From positions 8,808,560 through 8,872,559 of the forward strand of contig CM057225.1 in assembly GCA_029891385.1 (NCBI GenBank): a stretch of DNA of 64,000 nucleotides, written 5' to 3'. Below the pieces are notes generated by a model, which saw only the letters and a list, made by a program, of their open reading frames with translations, was not told the DNA's origin and did not search any database. Made by a program: the position numbers and the translations under genes. This document shows, in pieces, positions 60,690-64,000 of this stretch. The DNA comes from Erythroxylum novogranatense (Eukaryota; Streptophyta; Magnoliopsida; Malpighiales; Erythroxylaceae). Position 1 is the first letter of the stretch. Every line of letters starts with the position of its first letter.

Positions 60690-61200
60690 GACAAGGTACC
60701 TTATGTTATTTATTATGTGTCCATGACACCTAATGATGCCCAAAAAATTATTCTACGATAGAGGAGTTTTAGCGATCATCTTTGGATTAGAAGTTTTAGT
60801 CACACTTGTTGGGGACGAAGGTGATCATCTATTCGCACCATGTAACTCGAAATATTTGGTGAACAAGAAAGAAGTCAAGTTGAGATTGATTCGATGGATT
60901 TTACTTCTTCAAGAATTCGATTTGAAAATTCGCGACAAGAAAGAAGCTGAAAATTTTGCGGCTGATCACCTAAGTAGGATCACTCCGAGTATCTCATCTG
61001 ATGTTCTTCACAACAAATTTCCGGATGAGAATCTCTTCACAATTCAACAGGTAATTCCATGGTATGTGGACATAGTAATCTTTTTAGTAACTAAATCTTT
61101 ACCTAGTGATTTATCTAGAGCTAAGAGAGATAAAATCAAGCGAGAGGCTAAATATTACATTTGGGATGAGCCTCACTTTTGGAAATTTTCTTCTGATCAG
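60690..61200 (+). pseudogene. Athila 2 RNase H and linker, broken
   Basis: After a frameshift near 60770 the frame reads [42 protein letters not shown] and then [23 protein letters not shown], closely parallel to the first Athila element at 14376-14870. The RNase H N-terminal part is degraded. Confidence 0.85.
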
Positions 61201-62313
61201 ATTGTTAGGCGATGTGTCACAGATGATGAAATTCCTTCTATTTTACATTTTTTTCATTTATTTGTGTGTGGAGGACACTTTGGTCCTTAAAGAACTGCTC
61301 AAAAAATTTTAGAATGTGGATTATTTTGGCCTAAGTTATTTTATGACTCTTATATGTTTTGCAAGTCTTGCGATCGTTGTCAAAGAACAGGTAACTTGAG
61401 ATCAAGAAATCAAATGCCACTGATGAACATCCTAGTATGTGAGATTTTTGATGTTTGGGGAATAGACTTTATAGGTCTTTTTCCTTCTTCCTTTGGTAAG
61501 AACTACATTTTGATAGCTGTACATTATGTTTCAAAATGGGTTGAAGCTAAGGCTACTTTATCTGATGATGCTAAAATTGTTATAAATTTTGTTAAATCTA
61601 ATATTTTTGTTAGGTTCGGAATGCCTCAAGCTATCATTAACGATTGAGGAACCCATTTCTGCAACAAGATTTTTGAGGTTTTGATGAAGAGATATGATAT
61701 AACCCATCGAGTTTCCACATCATATCATCCGCAAATAAGTGGGCAAGCTGAAGTGTCCAAGAGAGAGATCAAATCCATAATAGAAAAAGTGGTGAATCCA
61801 AATAGAAAGGATTGGAGCTTAAAATTAGACGATGATTTGTGGGCATACCGAACTGCGTACAGAACTCCGATAAGCATGTTGCCTTACAAGTTAGTTTTCG
61901 ATAAGTCTTATCATTTACCTATGGAAATAGAGTATAGAGCTTATTGGGTTGTGAAACAGTTGAATATGGATTAGGTAGAAGTTGTTAACAATAGGAAATT
62001 GTAATTGTAAGAATTAGAGGAGATTCGTAATGAAGCATTTGAAAATGCAAAAATCTATAAGGAAAAAACTAAAGCTTTCCATGATAAAATGATTTCTAGG
62101 AAACAATTTTCAATCGGACAAAAAGTTCTTCTTTATCATTCGAAGTTTAAGTTATTTACAGGAAAATTATGATCTCGTTGGCTTAGACAGCTTATTGTTA
62201 CTAACATTTTTTCTCTTGGTGCGGTAGAAATTCAGAGTTTAGATACCTTTAAGGTATTTAAAGTTAACAGACATTGCCTGAAGTCATATTATGAGAATTT
62301 TTCGGTTGAGTGA
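61201..62313 (+). pseudogene. Athila 2 integrase, nonsense-mutated
   Basis: The zinc-binding HHCC region is at 61230-61390 ([13 protein letters not shown], stop, then CKSCDRCQRTGN). The core has the first catalytic Asp in WGIDFIG and the second in IINDxGTHF, where the codon after Asp is TGA (61645-61647). The third acidic residue is in [16 protein letters not shown]. The C-terminal module ends LKSYYENFSVE before TGA at 62311-62313. Further stops lie at 61288, 61972, 62006 and 62170. Catalytic residues are otherwise recognisable. Confidence 0.87.
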
Positions 62314-63012
62314 GTGGAAGAAATAGGGTTGGTATCTCCAACCTATTTCTAATTAGGTAAGTAAAGAAACATGTCCAGCTAATGACTTTAAGTAAGCACA
62401 TTCGGGGAAACCTGTAAATTTTTCAGGTTTGTGTTTTTAACTTTTCAGCAGTTTTTATTTTCATTTTTATTAGGTTTATTTTATTTTAGTTAGAAATTTA
62501 ATTTAATCTCTTCATTTCTGCAATTTTCAGTTTTCATCATTTAATTATTAAAAAACGAGAAAAAATGAAAAAAATTTCGTCTTCCCGCCACCTCTCTTTT
62601 CACTCTTCTTCTTTCTCTTAGCTTTTCTCACCATCATCATTCACTGCAGGTTCCACGCGTTATTGCCCACATAGTGCACATTACAACAACCTTTCCACAC
62701 AACACCCATCTTTCAAATTGTTATTAACCAAAAAATCCACCTAGTCCTCACTTGTGATTTTACTGGTTTCGTTTCTTTTCTTTTGCTATTACAGGTCTGT
62801 GTTTCACGAATTCAACACAATGCCAAGGAGAAAAAGTGAGTCACGAAGGTTGGCTATGCCAATCACGAATTTTGTGGCCTACTGGGAGTATGAAGGATTC
62901 CAACCTCCACATCCGCTAACACCATAATTTCGGCACTTCCATAATAGAGTAGCCTTCTTTAACCTTTTTCTTTATATTTATGCTTCTTTAACATTGAAGA
63001 TAATGTTGGTCT
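62314..63012 (+). pseudogene. Athila 2 post-integrase leader and short gene start
   Basis: A T/C-rich leader with CATTCACTGCAG and ATTACAG acceptor-like sites is followed by ATG at 62821: MPRRKSESRRLAMPIT, which parallels MPRKQNQEETQ at the same place in the first Athila element. The frame ends after about 35 codons (at 62926), so most of the env-position gene has been lost. Confidence 0.6.
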
Positions 63013-63022
63013 AGGTGTGGGG
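63013..63022 (+). other. Internal polypurine-like tract of Athila 2
   Basis: AGGTGTGGGG preceded by TTGAAGATAATG, matching AGGTGTGGGG preceded by TTGAGGACAATG in the first element (11166-11175, minus strand). It is not followed by an LTR here, so it is an internal tract. Confidence 0.65.
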
Positions 63023-64000
63023 GTAGGAATTAGATTTTCTGTTTTTGTGTGTGACTATTTTTCTATTTTTGTGTGATTTTTGTCAATTTTTGCATGATTG
63101 TTGTATGTTCAACCATAAAGCTTTTTCATATTAGTTTGGATGAGATTCAGTATATGCATGAAATTAAATTGGCCTAAGTGAGTCTTAAGTGAATCATGTT
63201 GATTGATTGCAATAATTGATCTTATAAACTTAGTCAAAAATTTGATGTTTGAGTGATGATGTAATATGTGGAATTGAAGTGAATTCTTAAGTTGAACCTG
63301 TGAGCAGAATTTGAGCTTTAAATGACATCATCTTTATGTCATTCTATTTTTTTGAATTGTGTGATGCTCCGCTAGTCATGTTTGCCTTCAGAACTTGCAT
63401 TGAACCGGATTGAATTTTTTTGATTACATGAGATATAGAAATGATTAAGTCCTTCCTTATTTTTAAACCCTTTAGCTTAAAAATGACCCACCTTATTATT
63501 TTTAAGCTTGTTTTTCAATCAATCACCTTATATTAAAACCCAAAAATCCTATTAGCCTTACCTTATCATAAGATGAACAAAGCATTGATAAATTTGGGAC
63601 TTTTGTTATGTATTTTATTCTGGGATACTTTTCTAGGTGCTTCTACTTATGTGTTTATTAAATTATGTTGCTAGTAATTTCTCTTGTTTTTATTGCGCTC
63701 CTTTGTTCTTAGCCATGTAAAAGAAAAAAAAGAAAAGAAAAGAAAAGAAAGAAAAGAAAAAGAAAGGAAAAAAGAAGAAATTCAGAAAAGAAAAGAAAAA
63801 GAATAAAACATAGTAGCATTAGTTAGTAATGAGTAGTTGTAGTCCTTTGTATTCATGTGGTTATTTCAGAATTTTAATTTGAGTGTCCCTTTTACTTGAT
63901 ATTTTGTGAATGCTTGTGATTAACGTTTTGCCATTTTACCTCACCTATGAACCTAGCCCTATTACAACTTTAATAAAGTCCCGATGATCTATTAGCTCAT
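63023..64000 (+). mobile_element. Athila 2 3' non-coding spacer
   Basis: No coding frame. It contains a purine-rich low-complexity run (63719-63809, AAAAGAAAAG type) corresponding to the pyrimidine run at 10388-10452 of the first element, and blocks such as TTTTACCTCACC and CCATTACAAC-like text shared with the first element. The LTR should follow beyond the window. Confidence 0.75.

Larger units (their letters stand above)
60690..64000 (+). mobile_element. Second Athila element, 5'-truncated, right end outside window
   Basis: Starts abruptly in the RNase H region ([19 protein letters not shown]) and continues through integrase, a short post-integrase gene start and the 3' non-coding spacer. 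The spacer aligns (diverged, opposite strand) with 9853-11189 of the first Athila element through 64000. No LTR, primer site, gag, protease or main RT part is present on the left. It is clearly more diverged than a copy of the first element, so a different Athila family or an older insertion. Confidence 0.88.

Overview
The window is nuclear DNA of a flowering plant, most likely a eudicot. The evidence is two spliced plant genes (a class-B heat shock factor and a BOI/SBP1-type RING E3 ligase), plant Athila and Tekay/Del-like Ty3/gypsy retroelements, a miniature copia-type LTR element, two full-length plant L1-type LINEs, and AT-rich spacers with simple repeats. I see no bacterial genes, operons, CRISPR arrays or tRNA/rRNA genes. 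The species cannot be named from sequence alone.

Layout: 1-8321 is a minus-strand, essentially non-coding Ty3/gypsy element (LARD-like) with 3 kb LTRs and an initiator-Met-tRNA primer site; its 3' LTR runs off the left edge. 8388-20241 is a complete minus-strand Athila element with both LTRs, a tRNA-Asp-type primer site, polypurine tract and a broken gag-pol. It sits in an older LTR-like sequence that resumes at 20242-21449, followed by a LINE fossil (about 21450-22090). 22.1-42.3 kb is gene-poor spacer holding HSFB4 (26974-28186, minus), a LINE tail fossil beside a truncated copia gag (33.5-34.4 kb), and a 1084-bp miniature LTR element (38903-39986) with perfect target-site duplications. The RING gene (42360-44282, minus, four exons) has a 6.5-kb LINE inserted 178 bp upstream of its start codon in the same orientation (44460-50940). 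50.95-54.2 kb is very AT-rich and contains a 585-bp tandem duplication with giant palindromes. A second full-length LINE (54235-60060, plus) is inserted in that region, and 60690-64000 is the RNase H-integrase-3' part of a second, diverged Athila element on the plus strand.

The two host genes are unrelated in function: one encodes a transcriptional repressor with a DNA-binding domain, the other a ubiquitin ligase. Everything else is mobile DNA in layers, and several insertions can be ordered.

The most unusual structure is inside the miniature LTR element. Between a gag-type CCHC zinc knuckle and the polypurine tract lie about 14 consecutive short hairpins, each with a different stem but nearly the same loop (ACTTCT/CACTTTCT on the plus strand). 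The stems differ between hairpins yet stay complementary, which suggests selection for, or a copying mechanism that preserves, the hairpin itself.
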